A stretch of DNA of 64,000 bases from Eublepharis macularius (Eukaryota; Chordata; Lepidosauria; Squamata; Eublepharidae). Numbering within the stretch: the stretch's first letter is position 1; every line of letters starts with the position of its first letter. The position numbers and the translations under genes are program-made. Below, piece by piece: positions 43,915 through 55,074 of the stretch. Under the pieces are notes generated by a model. It was given only the letters and a program-made list of their open reading frames with translations. It had not been told where the DNA came from and searched no databases. Location: assembly GCF_028583425.1 (NCBI RefSeq), contig NC_072791.1, positions 32,619,368 to 32,683,367 on the forward strand, written 5' to 3'.

Positions 43915-44140
43915 ATGTGAGCCAATGTGAGATATGCGCCCCGGGAGATCACGCAAATTCACGTCATGAAGCATCTTCCTAGTGCGATCTCCTGGCACGA
44001 TCCCCTTTAATGGCCCGATGACGTCAGAAAAAGGGCCATTAAACGGGATCATGCCGGGAAATCACGCTTGGAAGACGCTTTTATGCTGTGAGTTTTGTGC
44101 GATCTTCCGGGCGTGTGGCCATGTGAAAACGGCCCTAATG
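43915..44140. mobile_element. CpG-bearing palindromic MITE
   Basis: GCGCCCCGGGAGATCACGCA near the left pairs with TGTGCGATCTTCCGGGCGTG at the right, and an inner inverted pair is CCCTTTAATGGCCCGATGAC with AAAGGGCCATTAAACGGGAT. The right arm's GTGAGTTTTGTGCGAT is also found in the element at 63784, so the two are probably related. The outer ends are uncertain; no target duplication identified. Confidence 0.65.
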
Positions 44141-44229
44141 TGGTTCAGAAGTTTCAGGCTCTGCCTCACGTGGGATGAAATCCAGGGTCTCAGCACCCTC
44201 CAGCATCTTTTCCCGGTTTATTTTTAGTC

Positions 44230-44990
44230 AGGCCTCAGTTTGTAGAGAGGAGGGGAGGGTTCTTTTTCACCCAGGATCCTCTATTTCTCCTACCTCACAC
44301 CACATGGGAGAGGCCTGGCTCTTCCTCCCTGCCTTCCCCTGCCCTTGATCTGGCCTGTAAAAGAACAGTCTGCTGCGGGCAAGACAGCCCTGGGCCCTTG
44401 AAATCCCCTTGTTCTGGGATAGAGCTTTGGGGAGTGATGGGGCCCAGCGCCCACGGGCTCTCCTGCTGGGCCTCTTCCCTGCCCTCCCTCAAGACCTCAA
44501 AAGGCTTGGCCTACAATTGGCATGGGCCTGTGGCAGCAGCCATAACCTTGCCTGGGGGATGCTCTGTGGCTTGCCAGCTTGGCTTGGCCTTCTTGGGTTG
44601 CTGCAGTCCTTCCTTGCCATGGGTCTCTTGGCCTTGCCTACGTGCCCGTCGACTGGAGCTAGACTTCTGCCCCCTCTCTGCCAGGACTGCTTGGCATTGG
44701 CACCCTTGTTGGTGGCCCAGGTGGCTTGCCAAGCTCATGTGCTGCTGGAGCTCCCATTGCTGGCCCTGGAGTCTTCCTTGGAGCTGGTAAGTGTGGCAGC
44801 GGGAGGCTGACCCCAGACACGTGATTGGATTTGGATCCAAAAAGTCTGACAGCTCCTCTTCGTTCTTGAATTCACAGGGATTTCAGAGCACACTAATAAC
44901 TCAGCTTCACTTAAACATCACAATTGTAAAGGTACATGTTACAAGAGTTGCAGTAAAAGTTCAAAATTACAATTATTATATGAAAAACAG
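44230..44990. other. GC-rich, CpG-poor intronic segment
   Basis: About 44270-44830 is rich in CCT/GGC words with few CpG, giving overlapping open frames of 109-133 codons on both strands (Leu/Ala/Trp-rich). I see no domain, splice support or known repeat. It looks like an old, CpG-decayed repeat or a simple composition island. Confidence 0.35.
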
Positions 44991-45002
44991 TGTAAATGTT
45001 TA

Positions 45003-45106
45003 GAATTTAATGATAATAATAATAACTTGATTTATATACCACTTCAGGACAACTTAAAGTCCACTCAGAGCAGTTTACAAAGCATATTATTATCCCCGCA
45101 ACAATC
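45003..45106 (-). repeat. MIR-like SINE (minus), first half, split by L1
   Basis: The plus strand shows the SINE's complement: AATAATAATAACTTGATTTA, TATACCACTTCAGGACAACT, CCACTCAGAGCAGTTTACAA, then ATTATCCCCGCAACAATC. The rest of the SINE resumes after the L1 at 51240 with ACTCTGGGTGGGGCCGAGAG. Confidence 0.85.
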
Positions 45107-46017
45107 GGACTTCCGGCTTGGGATTCATGGAGGTCTAACACAGCTCAAAGAGCTGGGCTGTCCGTGCCGTTGTTTGTGGAGGCTGGAGGGGCGCAAACTG
45201 CCCGCAGCCCCCTGTTCCCAGGCGGGGAACAGGCAAGTACGCTCAAGAACCTGAGGGCGCGTTGATCTCGGGTGTGAGGGGGGTTCTACACAACGAGCCC
45301 CCTTCCACTCTTGAGGTCCCACCCGAAGAAAGGTTTGCTAAAATCTCTGCAGCGGCTCTGGAGTCAGTTTCTTGCATAAGACCTACATGCCCAAGCTTCA
45401 GTAAATCAGGAAGGGAATTGGAATTGATCGGATAATTGAAGCAGCGATTACAACCCAAGAGAAACGTCTAAGAAGGTAAAGATTGCTATCTCTCAGTACG
45501 GGACAGATTATAAAAAGGAGTAAAGAGACTAAGACGATTTAAGAACTGTAAGGGACTTGTTATATATAAGAGAGAACTCCGGCAAGTTACATCTTAAAAA
45601 AGTGACATTATAAAGAGAAATAAACACGGAAAACTGATTATTGTTTACATACCTGCGGCCAAGAGGAGATAACGAACTGTGAGAAAGTTTTAACATCACG
45701 AGAACTGCCGGGAAGGAAGGAGGAACAGGAAGTGCGTCAAAATCATAGAGAGACCGGTGAGAAGCGGTTTGCTAAAAGCGGAAGTAGGGAGCCGCCATCT
45801 TGAAGAAGGGCAAAGCTGTGGCTTCAAAGAAAACGGAAGTAGGCCATCTTGGATGAGGGTAAGGGCGTTTACCTCAATATAAAACCATAGAGAAAAGACG
45901 CCGGACATTTTGGACCGCGCAAGTATAAATTTTTAAAAAATAAGCTGAACTGGGACATTTAAAAATAACAGAAAGGAGTAAATTAGCGCCACGGAGCGAG
46001 GTAGATCTAGCCCCACG
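45107..46017 (+). promoter_or_regulatory. L1 5' UTR
   Basis: Begins GGACTTCCGGCTTGGGATTC directly after the target duplication, so the 5' end seems complete. The first about 250 bp are GC-rich and contain repeated AGGAAGT/GGAAGTA-like words further in (45720-45850). It would hold the internal Pol II promoter of the element. Confidence 0.75.
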
Positions 46018-46797
46018 ATGTCAAAGAAGGAGTGGCAAACTGCGCTGGAAAACTTGGACAAAAAAGTTTCAGAACGAAATAAAGAGTTAAAAGAAATGAT
46101 GCAAGAGAACTTTAAAGACTTTAAAGAGGCATTCAAATCGGAGATGGCAGAACTCACAAAGAAAATTGATCAAGTACAGAACGAACTGCAAGCTACACAG
46201 CAGAGAGTAAATGTAGTAGAGAATACAGTTGACACTCTAGCTGACGTGCAGAGAACAGAGATGAGAGGAATGAATGGAAGAATGGCTGTAGCTGAATGTA
46301 AACAAATGGAAAAACAACTTAGAATGCGCGGAGTTCCGGAGATTACAGGAAAATCAGCCCAAGAACAGATTTCAGAAATTTTGGCAGGCTACCTGGGAAG
46401 AGAGGAAGAGGAGATTGCAGCTTTCCTGGACGTGGCATATAGAATTAATTCAAAATTTGCAGCACAGAGGAAGTTACCAAGAGATATGATTGTGCAATTT
46501 ACGACCAGAAGTATAAGAGAGACAATTGTAAGCAAACAATTCCAAGAACCATTAGAAGTCGATGGGAAGGTGGTGAGAATCATGAAAGAATTGCCCAGAT
46601 CGGTGTTGGTGGAGCGGAAAAAATACAGAGAGCTGGTCCAAATGTTAAAGGACTTGAAAATCAGATATAGATGGGAAATACCGGGAGGACTGGCATTTGA
46701 ATTTGGTGGAACAAGGAAGAACATCAGATCTGGCCATGAGATGGAAGTGTTTATTAGGGACAATGAAAAGGACTTACCAAAAAGTACAAGAATGTAA
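46018..46797 (+). CDS. L1 ORF1 protein (RNA-binding), intact
   Basis: 259 codons, ATG to TAA. L1 ORF1p forms trimers that coat L1 RNA and act as a nucleic-acid chaperone. Residues about 5-90 are highly charged with heptad-like Leu/Val spacing (ENLDKKVSERNKELKEMMQE and on), a coiled coil. Residues about 95-190 form the RRM-like region, including the family mark MRMRGVPEITGK and the segment YRINSKFAAQRKLPRDMIV. The C-terminal part (to about 255) includes LKIRYRWEIPGGLAFEF. Length is slightly short of mammalian ORF1p (about 340) but usual for reptile L1. No break seen. Confidence 0.88.
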   Translation: MSKKEWQTALENLDKKVSERNKELKEMMQENFKDFKEAFKSEMAELTKKIDQVQNELQATQQRVNVVENTVDTLADVQRTEMRGMNGRMAVAECKQMEKQLRMRGVPEITGKSAQEQISEILAGYLGREEEEIAAFLDVAYRINSKFAAQRKLPRDMIVQFTTRSIRETIVSKQFQEPLEVDGKVVRIMKELPRSVLVERKKYRELVQMLKDLKIRYRWEIPGGLAFEFGGTRKNIRSGHEMEVFIRDNEKDLPKSTRM

Positions 46798-46799
46798 AT

Positions 46800-49700
46800 A
46801 TGGAGTGTAAAATTATATCTTGGAATGTGAATGGACTTAATTCACCTTGTAAACGTAAGGCTATTTTCCATTGGCTTCTAAAACAAAAATGCAATATAGT
46901 ATGCTTGCAAGAGACACATATTAGGAAACAGGACTTAAAGTATTTAAAATTGGCAAAATTGGGAAATGAATTTGCAGCTGCCTCCAAAAAGAAGAAGAGA
47001 GGAGTTGCATTGTATATAAAGGAGGAGCTGCAGCCAAAATTAATTTTAAGTGATGTAGAAGCCAGATATTTAGCGGTGGAAATAATTTGGAACTCAAAAA
47101 AGATCTTGGTGATTGGAATTTATGCACCAAACGGTGCAAAAGAAAAATTTTTTAAGGACTTGCAAGGACAACTAGAGGAGTTGACTTATGACCAAATAAT
47201 TATGGCGGGTGACTTTAATGGAGTTACAAGCTTAGAAGAAGACAAGAAATCTAAAATTGCACAGAAAAAAGAAGACTTTTGCCAAAGTCATTTTTTGCGA
47301 TTAAAGAGCAAGAACGTCTGGAGGATGTATGGAGGAGACAAAATCCTAAAAACAGACAATTCACCTTTTACTCTGCAAGACATTTTACATTATCAAGAAT
47401 TGATATGATCTGGGCTTCCAAAGAATTGACGTTGTGGACTAGAGATGTGGAAATTATGCCGAAGGTAAGCTCAGATCATAACCCAATTATGTGGAGATTC
47501 GGAAAAAATACTAAAAAAAGAGGATGGAGGATAAATGAAGACTTGCTGCAGATAGAAGACAACATGACGCTGCTGCGAAAGGAGACCAAATTCTTTATAC
47601 AATACAACATAAACAAGGATGTGTCAACTTATAAGGTATGGGACACTTATAAAGCGGTAATTAGAGGAATACTGATGGACTTAAATGGAAGAGATAGAAG
47701 GAGAAAAGAGGAAAAAAGAAAAGAAATAATGGAAAAAAATCAAAGCCAAAGAGGTGCAACTTAAGAAAAGGCCAGGGAAGAAGCGGATATATCAGGATAT
47801 AAAAATATTGCAGGAGCAATTGACGGCAATGAGCAACAAAGAATTGGAGTGGAATTTGAAAAAAATGAACCAAAAGACATTTGAAGGGGCCAACAAACCT
47901 GGCAAATACCTAGCTTGGCAATTGAAAAAGAAAAAAGAGAAGAAAACTATAATTAAAATCTGAGAGGAAGATAGAACATTATTGGACCAAACAGCCATCA
48001 GTAAAGCCTTCTATAAATTTTATGCAAAACTGTACCAGAAAAAGGACGTGAACAGGGGTTCAATAGAGGAGTACTTGGAGAAAATGAAACTACCAAAGAT
48101 GTCGGAGGAATGGAAAGAAAAATTAAATAGAGAAGTAACAGAGGAAGAAATAAAAGAGGCCATCCAATCAACGAAATTGGGGAAAGCACCGGGACCGGAC
48201 GGATTAACAGCAAAGTTCTATAAAGTGATGGCTAACGAATTGGCACCTTTTTTGAAAGAGGTAATGAATGAAACTATGCAAGGCCAAAAAATTCCTGATT
48301 CATGGAACGAAGCTAACATATCATTGATTCCGAAAGATGGACTGGACTTGACCAATGTTAAAAATTATAGGCCAATTTCGTTATTGAACAATGACTATAA
48401 AATATTTGCAAAAGTTTTGGCAGAAAGAATAAAAGGATGGCTGGTGGAATTTATTGCAGAGGAACAGGCAGGATTTTTACCTGATAGACAAATTAAAGAC
48501 AATTTAAGGACAGTAATAAATGAAATTGAATACTATGACAAGCATTGTGATAGGGAAGTTGGTTTCTTTTTCGTGGACACAGAAAAAGCTTTTGACAACT
48601 TGAACTGGGACTTTATGTTTGCCACTATGGAAAAGCTGCAAATGGGAGAAAGGTTCATACAAGTGGTTAGAGAAATTTACAGAGACCAAAGTGCAGCGAT
48701 TGTAGTGAATGAGGACTTAACTAAAAAATTGAAAATAAGTAAAGGAACAAGACAGGGTTGCCCTTTGTCTCCATTATTGTTTATTCTGGTTTTGGAAATA
48801 TTGATGGTTCAAATACGAGAGGATGATACAATCCGAGGTATAAAAATAAAAGAATTTTCCTACAAGGTCAGAGCATTTGTGGATTACATAATGTTAATAG
48901 TAGAAGATCCAATCGAAAACATGCCAAAGGTAATAGAGAAAATAAAGCAATTTGGAGATCTAGCTGGATTTTATGTGAATAAAAAGAAGTCCAAAATATT
49001 ATGCAAGAATATGACCAAACAGAAGCAACAAGAACTAATGGTGATAATGGACTGTGAAGTAACTAATAAAGTAAAGTATTTGGGTATCGAACTGACTGCG
49101 AAAAATATAGACTTATTTAAAAACAACTATGAGAAATTGTGGATACAAATAGAAAGAGACTTGATAAAATGGAATAAATTGAATCTATCATGGTTGGGAA
49201 GAATAGCAGCAGTAAAGATGGATGTCTTACCACGAGTGATGTTCTTGTTGCAGACAATCCCAATTATTAGAGACTCAAAACAGTTTGATAAATGGCAAAG
49301 GAAAATTTCAGACTTTGTGTGGGCAGGCAAGAAACCACGCGTGAAAATGAAAGTACTACAGGATGCGAAAGAAAGAGGTGGCTTCCAACTGCCCAATATA
49401 AGACTATATTATGAAGCAATATGTCTGGTATGGTTAAAAGATTGGATAATGTTAAAAATCGTAAATTGCTGGCCTTGGAGGGACATAAAAAATTATTTGG
49501 ATGGCATGCATACATGTGGTATGATAAAGTAAAAGCAGACTCGATGTTTTTGCACCATTACATTTGGAGAAGCCTCTTCACAGTCTGGAAAAAATATAAG
49601 GTTTACATGGAAGATGGAATTCCTTCATGGGTGGTTCCGTATGAAGTAATAGATCTGAGAACTGTCGACAACGAGAAGCAGTGCCTAACATACAAGGAGA

Positions 49701-50554
49701 TAACACAAGTACAACATTCAATGCTAAGAATAAAAACAGAAGAAGAGTTGTCTCCTTGTTATGGATGGTTCCAATATAGACAGATCAGAGATCTTTACAA
49801 CTCGGACTGCTTAAGAGGAGGTATAAGAATGGAAAACTCTGAACTAGAAGAAGTGATGTTACAGGAAGGCAAGAAAGAAATATCTAAAATTTATAAATTA
49901 CTTCTGAAATGGTATACAGAGGATGAAATAGTTAAAACCCAGATGGTGAAGTGGGCAATAAATTTTCATAAAGAAATAACAATGGAGGCGTGGGAACACC
50001 TGTGGAAAAATACATTGAAGATTTCAACTTGTACGAATATTAAAGAGAATGTATATAAAATGATCTACAGATGGTATTTAACGCCAAAGAAAGTTGCGCT
50101 AGGGAATACAAACATGTCAGACAAATGCTGGAAATGTAAAAAGCATGGAGGATCACTGTATCATATGTGGTGGACCTGTGAAGTAGCTAAGCAATATTGG
50201 GGAGATATAATTGAAGTAATTAACGAGATTTTACAAATCCAAATAAACAAGAATCCTGAATTGTTGCTACTGAACTTGGGGATGGAAGCTGTTCCAATGC
50301 AGTATAGAACATTGCTATTTTACATGACTACAGCGGCAAGACTTTTGTACACGCAGAAGTGGAAAGTACAAGAAATACCAACTATAGAAGACTGGATTTA
50401 CAAATTGCTGTACATGGCAGAAATGGACAAAATGACAAGGAAGCTTAAAGATCTTGACCTAGGACAATATACTGCTGATTGGGGGAAATTAAAACAATAT
50501 TTAGAGAAAAAATGGGATGTGAAAGGAGAATTGTGGCAGTTTGAGAATTTCTAA
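46800..50554 (+). pseudogene. L1 ORF2 (endonuclease-reverse transcriptase), broken
   Basis: Starts 2 bp after the ORF1 stop. ORF2p nicks the target and reverse-transcribes L1 RNA. The endonuclease spans 46800 to about 47500: IISWNVNGL, CLQETHI, IYAPNG, MAGDFNG, SRIDMIW and SDHNP. The RT spans about 48170-49000: KAPGPDG, YRPISLLN, EQAGFLPDRQI, DTEKAFDNLNW and GTRQGCPLSPLLF. The catalytic box, normally FADD, reads FVDY, so one of its two aspartates is lost. A C-terminal Cys-rich motif CWKCKKHGGSLYHMWWTC is near 50128-50180. Breaks: frameshifts near 47265, near 47735 and near 49455 (the last looks like one A lost from an A-run) and a TGA at 47961. Total length about 1,250 codons, normal for L1. 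Confidence 0.93.
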
Positions 50555-51221
50555 AGGGTGGTGGTGTAAATGGAGGAGAGAAGTGACTTTACCATTAAGG
50601 GGGAAATTTAACTATGACAATCTAAGCTAATATTATGATTAAGAAAATTTGAAGTAAAATGGATACATTAGAAAATTTATATCATATATTACATATATTA
50701 TGATGTATGGTGTTAGTATATTGCACTGTATACTATATTGGGATGCTATATTACAATGCATGCTAGGTTATATTGCATGGAATAGTATATAACAAATAGT
50801 ATATTGATAGTATATTGGATAGAGAACACACATAAAAGAATTAGAACATGCTTAGAGTAAGAGATATTATAATTTATGTGTTATAGATAAATACAGGTTA
50901 TGTTATATTTCAATGCATGCTATGCTATGTTGTATGGTATAGTATACAGCAAATACTATATTGATAGTATAGTTGACAGAGTATTTGTATAAAAGAATTA
51001 GAATATGCTTAGAGTAAGAGATGTTATGATCTATGTGTTGAAGAAAAATATAAGTGAAATAGTATTAAGCAATAAAAGGGGGTAAGGGTTGGAAAGCTGT
51101 TGGAAGTCAATAGGGAGGGGGGAGGAAAAGGGTGGGGAACAGAATTAATTAGATATGAAGGGAATGTATGTATTAAATTTAAAAATTTAAACTCACCAAT
51201 AAAATTTTTTTAAAAAAAAAA
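50555..51221 (+). other. L1 3' UTR and tail
   Basis: AT-rich, with two diverged tandem copies of about 170 bp between 50690 and 51050; each carries GTATATTGATAGTATA-type words and ATTAGAA-ATGCTTAGAGTAAG. It ends in a G-rich patch (51076-51140), CACCAATAAAATTT and an A-run. G-rich 3' UTR tracts are common in L1. Confidence 0.75.
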
Positions 51222-51239
51222 ATTATCCCCACAACAATC

Positions 51240-51265
51240 ACTCTGGGTGGGGCCGAGAGAGCTCT
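51240..51265 (-). repeat. MIR-like SINE (minus), second half after L1
   Basis: ACTCTGGGTGGGGCCGAGAG AGCTC continues the SINE interrupted at 45106. The copy ends soon after, so the SINE was already truncated at its head. Confidence 0.7.
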
Positions 51266-51269
51266 GCAT

Positions 51270-52275
51270 CTAATGTTCCGGTGTTATTATCCATTAGTAG
51301 CCAGGGAAAGAGAGAGAGATGGAGAGAGCCTGCATGAACATGCTCAGTATGCAGAGTTACATATTCTGGGCAGAACAAATGGCTATTTGTGATGAACACC
51401 AGTGACAAAGGACAGTCTTTTTGCATTCTTCATCTCTGTGTTTAGTGTAGCCAAAATGAATCTCTGCTAAAATGTGGAAGCATGAGAGAGGCAATATTGC
51501 TTTTCAATTTAATGTGTGTATGTGTATGTGTATATATTGTTTCTGTTTTATCCCATTCTTCTTCAGTACTCTGCTGGAGAATGAACTGCAGTCATTTTCC
51601 ATCTAAGTAGCTTACAGGTTTAGTCTTGTGTAGTTACAGTGGTTTAACTGTGGGCCAGTTCATACATTACAGTCTATGTTGTAGGCATGTGGACTGTTAA
51701 CAGACATGTGCCAGGAGTTCCATGGTGGGAACTTAGTTCCCTGGAGCATAGAGGCCTGATTCAGAATGGGTCCTTGGTGCAGGGTTTATGTCTACCACTT
51801 CCTTGAGCTGTTTTCCCAGCTTGAAATGGCCCTGGGATGTGTTATTTCCATCTTTGAGCAGACATATGTGAACCCATTAGTTCACATTGTATGTGGACAT
51901 AATCCAGTGTGAAGTTCTCCTGCAGCAGCTCCACTGAAATCAATAGGAGTCCACACCATCACTAGCACAACAGCTCCCATGTGTAATTGAACTGGAACAG
52001 GAAGAGATCCTTCTAGACTGTGCTCTATAAAATCTGAGTCATTCCCGTCTGTAATTGACTTAAAAACTGTCTGAATGAGCCTGAGGTACTGTATTCTTGC
52101 CCATCCTTAGTGTGTGGTGGTGGCTTCTTGCTTGCTTTTGACTGTTGATTTCTTACGTATGCAATTGATTTAACAATCTGAACTGTGACCCATTGTGTTA
52201 CCGCCTGTACAGATGACTAAGGAGTTCCTGACATTTATGCAAGGGGTTTTCCTCTCTTTCTTGCTCTCTTTTCAG
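51270..52275. other. TC2N intron, right of the L1
   Basis: No recognised repeat apart from an alternating TGTGTA tract near 51512-51535. Ends with the strong acceptor CTTTCTTGCTCTCTTTTCAG at 52275. Confidence 0.5.
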
Positions 52276-52367
52276 TTTGTGACTTAAGGAGTAGCACGTT
52301 GCCTAGCTCATCCACTTTAAGCCACTCTATGTTTGATCTTACAAGCCCACCCCACCGATTCATCCAG
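52276..52367 (+). CDS. TC2N coding exon, residues 158-188
   Basis: Enters in phase 1, leaves in phase 0 at the donor CCAG|GTAAGT (52368). Encodes VCDLRSSTLPSSSTLSHSMF and DLTSPPHRFIQ. Human has [32 protein letters not shown] from memory, so it is clearly the same exon. Ser-rich, probably unstructured. Confidence 0.92.
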
Positions 52368-52369
52368 GT

Positions 52370-52995
52370 AAGTTCTTCTCACAACTTTAAAAAGCTGCGC
52401 CCAGAATTGTGTTTTCTTTTTGTGCATTGTTAATTTTATGCTTACAGTGCCAAGTAATGTCAAGAATTTTGTGTAGCTGATGAAATACGTACAGAAATGA
52501 TTTTGTCCTCAGTCCAAATGCATTTGAAGTATAAATAGTTTTGGCAATAATAATTTCACTGAAATGCAAAATCAGTCTCAAATGAGTTTGAGGTGAGACT
52601 CTGTACAGTCATCTGCACTTCGGTATAGCCAAGTTTTTATTATATTCTTCTTATATTTAAATACTGAATTTAAATTATATGGTCCATTTTTATTTATAAA
52701 GTATCCTATTTACCATATATTCTCCATTTAATAGATCTTGTGTTTTAAACTATTGTTATTTGGTAATTGCATATTTGTACTTGATTTTAACTGTATTTAA
52801 TTATGCTTAAGGCCTATGGCCATATAAGCAAAATAAATTATGATTTCTTATTACAAGGAATAGTTTTGGTTGAGTTAGCAAAAGCATCTTAAATGATTAA
52901 TAAAGCATTGTGCATCTTATTTAAGGGTCCATGAAAGATGTATTTGTCTTCACATGTGCGCTCTGTTCATGTCTAGGAGACTGTTGCTCAGTCCC
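52370..52995. other. TC2N intron, unassigned part
   Basis: AT-rich; no repeat recognised before the L2 fossil. Confidence 0.45.
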
Positions 52996-52999
52996 TTGA

Positions 53000-53586
53000 C
53001 CATTAGGTTGTCGGGTCCTACAAGAGTCCACCTTGTTCTATACGCTCCTTAACATCTACATGAAACCTCTGGGTGTGGTCATCTGGAGAGCTGAGCTGGG
53101 CTGTCACCAGTATGTGGCTGATACTCAGCTCTATATCATGCTTTCAACCAATCCCAGGGAGGCTGTAGAAATTCTGAACTGGTGCCTAGAGGCACTTTTA
53201 GTGGATGTGGGCTGATAAACTGAAGCTTAATCCCAACAAAACGGAAGTGCTACTGGTGAGTGGAAGACATGACCTGGGATTTAAAGTGCCATCCACTTGA
53301 AGGGTGGGATTTAAGGTTGCTCTCCAGTTGAAGGAACAAGTCTATAGTCTGGGGGTACTCTTGGAACCAGGCCTACTGCTGAATGAGCAAGTGGCAGCTG
53401 TGACCGGGAGTGACTTTTACCAGTTTTAATTGGTTAACCATCTGTAGCCTTTCCTGGACAGAAAAGATCTGATAACAATGATGCCTGCCCTGGTTACATT
53501 TCAATTAGATTGCTGCAATATGCTGCTCTTGAAAAGTGTTTGGAAACTTCAGTTGGTGCAGAATGCTGCAGCCTGAATATTGACTA
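53000..53586 (+). mobile_element. L2/CR1-clade LINE RT fossil
   Basis: Frame pieces read STLFYTLLNIYMKPLG-like, HQYVADTQLYIMLS (family: HQYADDTQLY), LKLNPNKTEVLLV-like and LQLVQNAAA-like. Thus it covers the RT catalytic box to the thumb region. The catalytic ADD is damaged, with further frame breaks. It is interrupted at 53587 by the minisatellite MITE. Confidence 0.8.
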
Positions 53587-53934
53587 GACTGAGAGCCAAA
53601 ACCCACGTTAAGAAATACCTGGGTTCAGCACGTGTTCTCTTACCTCAAGGTTTGCCGGGATCTGTAGGCGTCCTGGAAGCTTAAAGTTTAGCATTTACAG
53701 AGCAGCAGAAAGGGGAAGGGAAATACAAGCGCCTGTATTTTAAGCTTTAAGCTTCCAGGACGCCTTTAAGCTTCCAGGACGCCTACAGATCCTTTAAGCT
53801 TCCAGGACTTTAAGCTTCCAGGACGCCTACAGATCTTTAAGCTTCCAGGACGCCTACAGATCCCAGCAAACCTTGAGGTAAGAGAACACGTGCTGAACCT
53901 GGGTATTTCTTAACGTGTGTTTTGGCTCTCAGTC
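53587..53934 (+). mobile_element. MITE with internal minisatellite, complete copy
   Basis: Termini GACTGAGAGCCAAAAC and GTTTTGGCTCTCAGTC are inverted repeats, and the pairing extends inward more than 90 bp (TTCAGCACGTGTTCTCTTAC, CTCAAGGTTTGC). The right arm contains about five tandem units of TTTAAGCTTCCAGGACGCCT with CTACAGATC linkers. TA flanks the left end, and TA lies one base out on the right, so a TA target is possible but unproven. It sits inside the L2 fossil. The copy at 16168 is its inverted, truncated relative. Confidence 0.85.
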
Positions 53935-54996
53935 ATAGGGACCTATCAACGCTGTCTCCTAAGGAGGAGAGGCACGGGCTGGAGCAGCCACCAGAGTAGC
54001 CAGTGGACGCATGCCAGTCCTTCCTGGGCCTCAGCTGCCAACCTACGCAGCACCAGGGACGGCGCAGACCATCCCGAGGGTGGCAGGGCCGAGGGTGCAG
54101 CCAGGGCACCAGGTGTATACCGGAAGGGGGAGGGAAAGTTTTAACATTAGAAGGAGCATTCTGTAGTGGGCCACCAAGCCCTTCAGCTTCTTGCCTCCTG
54201 CCTCTGTTTTCCCTCTCCTCTTCTGATATCAGAGCTGGAGAGGGGAAAAATCATCCCAAGCAACAGACTTCAGGGGAAGGAGTGTTTGGTAAATAAGATA
54301 CACACACCCCTACATAAACAGTGCAGACACACATGTTGGCACCATTATATCTGGCTTGGTCTGGACCATATTGCATGAACTAGTATAGAAAGTATCACCC
54401 CCTAAGATAAAAATTGCTGCCTTAGGGCATTATTGTAGCGCACACTGAAAAAAGGCCAGGCTACATTCATGGTTTTAGCAAGATATTACATCAGGAGAAC
54501 ATGGGTGTCCCAAGAGCAATTTTGGAACACCTGAAAGGAGTAAATGTGGAACATTCCTCCTGCTAGATGGTAGGCATGTTATTAGAACTTGCCTGAAAAA
54601 AAAAATCAGGAGGACTGAACTTAGTAACCAGGTTTTCATCTTGTCTGGCATTATATACATTAACAACTCCTCTTGGAGCCTTCTTTGTTAGGCTGATGCA
54701 TAGTCGTTTGTGCGACGCGTAAACACGTATGCAATTTGAAATCAGATGCTTCACATGATACTGTAGCATGGGTAGCTTCATGCAATCCTACACATTGCCA
54801 GGCAGATCTATTGCTTTAGCGGGATTTAAGCAGTGTTCCAAAACTACAGGCAAACCCCTCGCCCTTTTTAGTAGCATAGAAGGCAAATAATTAGCTGTCC
54901 ATGCAGTGATTTTACAAGCTGTGCAGGTTTACATAGGTAGTCTTGCCTTGCATAGGTGCTGCATTATTGTTGACTAAGCAGGCCCTTTCTTTGCAG
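53935..54996. other. TC2N intron
   Basis: About 53940-54150 is GC-rich (GGGACCTATCAACGC and on) and may be more of the L2 fossil or another repeat; I cannot decide. The rest is unassigned. Ends with CCCTTTCTTTGCAG at 54996. Confidence 0.45.
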
Positions 54997-55072
54997 AGAT
55001 ATGATTCAGTGTCCAGTGTTCCGAGCAGCACTTCATCGAGGAAAGATTCGCAAGGTAGTAACAGGAGTCTAG
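54997..55072 (+). CDS. TC2N coding exon, residues 189-213
   Basis: Phase 0 in, phase 1 out; donor CTAG|GTAATA at 55073. Encodes RYDSVSSVPSSTSSRKDSQG SNRSL, matching the human [20 protein letters not shown] from memory. Ser-rich linker just before the first C2 domain and a plausible phosphorylation region (RKDS). Confidence 0.92.
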
Positions 55073-55074
55073 GT

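Larger units (their letters stand above)
45107..51221 (+). mobile_element. Near full-length L1 LINE, inactive
   Basis: A non-LTR retrotransposon of about 6.1 kb with 5' UTR, ORF1, ORF2, 3' UTR and an A-rich end (AATAAAATTTTTTTAAAAAA). It is bounded by an 18-bp target duplication, attatccccgcaacaatc at 45089-45106 and attatccccacaacaatc at 51222-51239 (one difference). That is the mark of L1 endonuclease-primed insertion. The target was an older MIR-like SINE. ORF1 is intact; ORF2 has about three frameshifts, one in-frame TGA and a lost RT catalytic residue, so the copy is dead but not very old. Confidence 0.95.

Noticed and set aside
44398-44840. 130-codon Leu/Trp-rich frames as membrane protein
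   Set aside because: Overlapping frames on both strands with no start context, splice sites or domain; composition effect.
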